Origin: Leptospira ellisii
GTDB taxonomy: Bacteria; Spirochaetota; Leptospiria; Leptospirales; Leptospiraceae
DNA: 12,273 nt
Assembly (NCBI RefSeq): GCF_002811955.1
Contig: NZ_NPEF01000118.1
Span: 1-12,273 of the forward strand
Direction of reading: 5' to 3'
This document shows, in pieces, positions 9,337-12,273 of this stretch (positions within the stretch are counted from its first letter, which is position 1; each line of letters begins with the position of its first letter). The notes under the pieces are model-generated. The model saw only the letters and a list, made by a program, of their open reading frames with translations, had not been told where the DNA came from and made no database searches. The translations under genes and the position numbers were made by a program.

Positions 9337-9948
9337 GGGAGAATGGAAGGAAAAGAACGAAGGACAAAGAAAATTTCGCAGAATTTGGAACTTAGGCAAT
9401 GGGGAATTGTTTGATTTACCGAACAATGAGGGAACTCATACGACGGATGATTTACAGAAGTATGAGTCCTGTAGGAACTCCCCTTTGTTTTTCTTTTTTC
9501 CGGCTAAGCCCTGCAAGGCGGAACTTTTTGTTTCTTAAGGAAGACGATTTCTGGAACTGAGGAGTTCCTACATTTGTCTTCCAAACTCATGTTTTAAAAA
9601 GGGCTACGGGATCGGTTGGCCGCTGTATCTTGAGTCGAATTTAAATCGTGCAAAGGCGAATTCAAATCGACCTATTTTAAGAATTTCGATTTCAAAAATG
9701 CTTTTATCAAACTATAAAAATAGAACGGAGAACTTCGGTTTTCAGTGAAACTTAGCTTCTTCTTTGGTTATTTTGATGAACATACTAATTGATCAAAACA
9801 AGTTCAGTAAAAGACAATGTCGTTCCTTTCTTTTTATTTGTATTTGAATCCGGTTTGTCGTTCGTTCCGTGATCGGAGAACTCCTTGCTTCGAAATAGTG
9901 TTTCAAAAAAAAGCCCAAAATCAAGAATCGGTTTTGTTATAAAAAAAG
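9337..9948. other. Gene-free intergenic region
   Basis: No credible gene on either strand: the open frames here have no homology I recognise, no ribosome binding site, and low-complexity composition. By eye it is more AT-rich than the coding DNA. It holds an 8-bp inverted repeat (ACTCATAC 9434-9441 with GTATGAGT 9460-9467), the GTAGGAACTCC inverted pair (9470-9572), and an imperfect 38-base palindrome (9634-9671, 12 of 15 arm positions). From 9672 to 9930 I see only AT-rich sequence without a clear promoter. Confidence 0.6.
9470..9572. repeat. Inverted-repeat element upstream of the receptor gene
   Basis: Perfect 12-bp arms TGTAGGAACTCC (9470-9481) and GGAGTTCCTACA (9561-9572) enclose about 80 bases. 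The left arm extends to GTAGGAACTCCCC, whose exact reverse complement is the right arm of the element at 6775-6827. No transposase is inside. It may be a short mobile-like or REP-like element; from memory such motifs recur between genes in pathogenic Leptospira. Confidence 0.5.
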
Positions 9949-10440
9949 ATGAAAATCAAATATTCGATTTCGCTGATCCTTTTTTTCAGCCTCTCGGTCA
10001 CTCCTCTCCTATACGCAGGAATTCAAAAGTCGCTTCAGGAAGAATGTTTTCGGGACGAGACCGGAACCCTCGCCGTTAAAACGAAATCGGAAATCAATCG
10101 TCTTTGTCAAACCCTACTTCTGCGGACCGGCTTAAGAATGCTCGTGACCGTAGTCGCTCATTTAGGGGATCTGACCGAAAAGGAACGGGCCAATCAGCTG
10201 TTCGAGGAATACGCCCAAAAAGATCCTTCGTTTTTTACGAACGGAATCGTCGTACTTGTTTCGTTTGGCGATCGTAAGATGAGAATCGAGTTGGGAAAAG
10301 CTCCCGCCGAAAAGATGTCCAACTCGGAGGCCAAAAACATCATAGATCAGGATTTTATCCCCCATTTTAGACAGGGAAAGCCCGACTTGGGCCTTACCTC
10401 GGGGATCGCGTCGATCGCGGATTGGTTTCATACGCACTGA
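9949..10440 (+). CDS. Secreted TPM-domain protein
   Basis: The only plus-strand gene: 163 residues with a clear signal peptide (MKIKYSISLILFFSLSVTPLLYA, cut before G24). The mature part resembles a TPM (TLP18.3/Psb32/MOLO-1) domain: an N-terminal helix (KSEINRLCQTLLLRTGLRMLV), a strand (LVTVVAHL), a helix (ERANQLFEEYAQ), then the family's NGIVVLVSFGDRKMRIELG and a C-terminal IDQDFIPHFRQGKPDLGL..GI segment. Bacterial members are periplasmic or membrane-anchored and several are linked to cell-envelope or photosystem maintenance; no enzyme activity is assured. No C-terminal membrane helix is present, so it is probably free in the periplasm. TATAAA at 9938-9943 ends five bases before the ATG and no ribosome binding site is evident, so a leaderless mRNA is possible. 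Three cysteines are visible, one before the cleavage-proximal helix. Confidence 0.82.
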   Translation: MKIKYSISLILFFSLSVTPLLYAGIQKSLQEECFRDETGTLAVKTKSEINRLCQTLLLRTGLRMLVTVVAHLGDLTEKERANQLFEEYAQKDPSFFTNGIVVLVSFGDRKMRIELGKAPAEKMSNSEAKNIIDQDFIPHFRQGKPDLGLTSGIASIADWFHTH

Positions 10441-10464
10441 TTCCCTTTTTAAAATACATGCATA

Positions 10465-10482
10465 GTTTAGAATATTCTAAAC
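10465..10482. promoter_or_regulatory. Perfect 18-bp palindrome between convergent genes
   Basis: GTTTAGAATATTCTAAAC is a perfect two-fold palindrome in the 104-base gap between the TPM gene (plus) and the VTT gene (minus). It resembles a protein-binding site (TTAGAA-N2-TTCTAA) more than a terminator, since no T-run follows closely on either strand and the stem is AT-rich. A second TTAGAA-N2-TTCTAA lies at 3634-3647, within the first codons of the second imelysin. The role is unknown; a bidirectional transcription end is the other possibility. Confidence 0.45.
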
Positions 10483-10544
10483 CGCCTGCCTTTTTGCGCG
10501 AACCGATGCGATAAATCTCGTTGGTCGTGAGACGTTTCGATCTC

Positions 10545-11174
10545 CTAAAAAAACCTGCCGGTCAAAACGTATCTTACGAAAAACAGAATCACGACACATT
10601 GAGCCGCCTGCCCAGATAGAAATACCGGATAAAAAATCTTCTTTTTGAAACGGATCACCCCCAGTACGGCGCTTAAGATCGGCGCGGGAAGGGGAAGCGC
10701 GTTGAACGCGAAAACCGCAAACGTTCCGTATTGATTCAAAAAACCCTTCATCCGATAGAATTTTTTGGGACCGATCAGCTTGATGCAGGCGCGCGCCGCG
10801 ATTCTCCCTAAAAAATAATTGATCGTAAAGGAAATCAAAAGTCCCGAAAGATGAAGCGCGATCAGCAGTCCTCCGTCCAGTTTGGAATACGTCGCACGTA
10901 TGTAGAGAAATTCGATCGGAAGGTAAAAGAAAAACAAACCGCCGAACAGAGTGGTGAAAAAAACTCCGACTAAACTCGGTTTGGCGATCTCTTTAGATAC
11001 GTATAGGACGAATTTTTGGATTCCGTTCAGACCCGGTATGTCGAACCTCAGGATTCCCGAAGCCGTTAATGCGAAAAGAAGGATCGCGACGAATACGGAC
11101 CCTATAAAAATCAAACCGGAATAAAAGTTCCTCTTTTGATGATACTGAAAGACCTCATCCTTTCGAAACTGCAC
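10545..11174 (-). CDS. VTT (DedA/SNARE-associated) domain membrane protein
   Basis: A 209-residue integral membrane protein with hydrophobic segments at about 18-40, 66-90, 102-124, 150-174 and 182-205. The core of the VTT domain is visible: NYFLGRIAAR (119-128), then FLNQYGTFAVFAFNALPLPAP (145-165) and LSAVLGVIRFKKKIF, the G-R and LP-P-P pattern of DedA/YqaA-like proteins. Such proteins act in the inner membrane as proton-coupled lipid transporters or scramblases in characterised members; the substrate here is unknown. The start is GTG 11174, supported by AGGGAG five bases upstream, and overlaps the end of the TMEM220-like gene by 20 bases, so the two are coupled. It is the last gene of its operon and faces the TPM gene. 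Confidence 0.82.
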   Translation of the reverse strand: MQFRKDEVFQYHQKRNFYSGLIFIGSVFVAILLFALTASGILRFDIPGLNGIQKFVLYVSKEIAKPSLVGVFFTTLFGGLFFFYLPIEFLYIRATYSKLDGGLLIALHLSGLLISFTINYFLGRIAARACIKLIGPKKFYRMKGFLNQYGTFAVFAFNALPLPAPILSAVLGVIRFKKKIFYPVFLSGQAAQCVVILFFVRYVLTGRFF

Positions 11175-11498
11175 CGTTCTCCCTCTTTCGGATCAGATAA
11201 GCGGGAATTCTGGACCATATCGCGGAAAGAAGCAGCCCTCCGGTTTCCCTGCTCACTTCGTCGTCCATGGAAAGATTCTCGATCTGCATCGCGGCGAGTA
11301 CGGTTCCCGCGGAGAACGCGGCGGATAAAACGAGGGACGTCCTGAGGAGAAGTTTCGTCTTATCCGGGAATATTAATAATCCTAAATATAATAAAACGAC
11401 GCTCAAGTAGATCGGAATCCACAACCACGGATCCGGATCGTTGTATTGTAATCCCGCGAATAAAAGCCAAAGTAAAATCGTAATCCAGGAAAAAAATT

Positions 11499-11502
<4 letters not shown>
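11155..11502 (-). CDS. TMEM220-like small membrane protein
   Basis: A 115-residue protein with membrane segments at about 4-18, 27-44 and 51-70, and a shorter one near 85-100. The first loop has LQYNDPDPWLWIPIY (residues 18-32), the Q-x-NDPDP-x-x-W signature of the TMEM220 family, whose function is not established. The start is ATG 11502, which overlaps the hydrolase stop by four bases (ATGA) and begins the first helix. A longer open frame to 11799 lies inside the hydrolase gene and is an arginine-rich shadow. No good ribosome binding site is seen, consistent with translational coupling. The C-terminus (RKRENGAVSKG) is basic and overlaps the next gene. Confidence 0.8.

Positions 11503-12273
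<771 letters not shown>

Noticed and set aside
9634..9671. Imperfect 38-base palindrome in the gene-free region
   Set aside because: Only 12 of 15 arm positions pair in AT-rich DNA and no gene is close enough to suggest a role; noted but not claimed as an operator or attachment site.

Overview
The window looks like chromosome of a pathogenic-clade Leptospira. The grounds are the gene content (an LruB-type imelysin lipoprotein next to a FecA-like TonB-dependent receptor), spirochaete-style lipoprotein signals such as AVNC, and short GTAGGAACTCC inverted repeats between genes. By eye the coding DNA is GC-richer than I would expect for L. interrogans, so a higher-GC species is likelier. That placement is inference from memory of the gene order; no search was run.

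Nearly all genes lie on the minus strand, so transcription reads from high to low coordinates. At the right edge is a tightly coupled three-gene set: a nitrilase-superfamily hydrolase (cut by the window end), a TMEM220-like membrane protein and a VTT/DedA-like membrane protein. Converging on it is the only plus-strand gene, a secreted TPM-domain protein (9949-10440). A perfect 18-bp palindrome sits between the two. A gene-free stretch of about 600 bases (9337-9948) follows.

The centre is an iron-handling module: TonB-dependent receptor (9274-6830), lruB (6523-5252), a di-heme DUF1111-type oxidoreductase lipoprotein (5149-3653) and a second, divergent imelysin (3656-2427). The receptor and lruB each have a Fur-box-like 15-mer (12 of 14 arm positions match TGATAAT-N-ATTATCA) placed over or beside a plausible -10, with a TTGAC(G/T) -35 upstream. 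Between the lruB promoter and its ribosome binding site lies a GC-rich hairpin followed by six T on the coding strand. That is the form of an intrinsic terminator inside the leader, so lruB may be attenuated as well as repressed. A further strong hairpin separates lruB from the oxidoreductase gene. A reasonable model is that the receptor imports a ferric chelate, the two imelysin lipoproteins hold or pass on iron, and the di-heme protein sets its redox state. No inner-membrane permease or TonB/ExbBD genes are present here.

The left part continues on the minus strand: an exported protein of unknown function, a MAPEG-family membrane protein, two overlapping PRC-barrel proteins, and the N-terminal part of a PhoU-like protein cut by the left edge. 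Hairpins with TTCTCCG/CGGAGAA arms stand just upstream of the exported-protein and MAPEG genes; the latter buries the MAPEG ribosome binding site.

I saw no tRNA, rRNA, CRISPR array, transposase or toxin-antitoxin gene.
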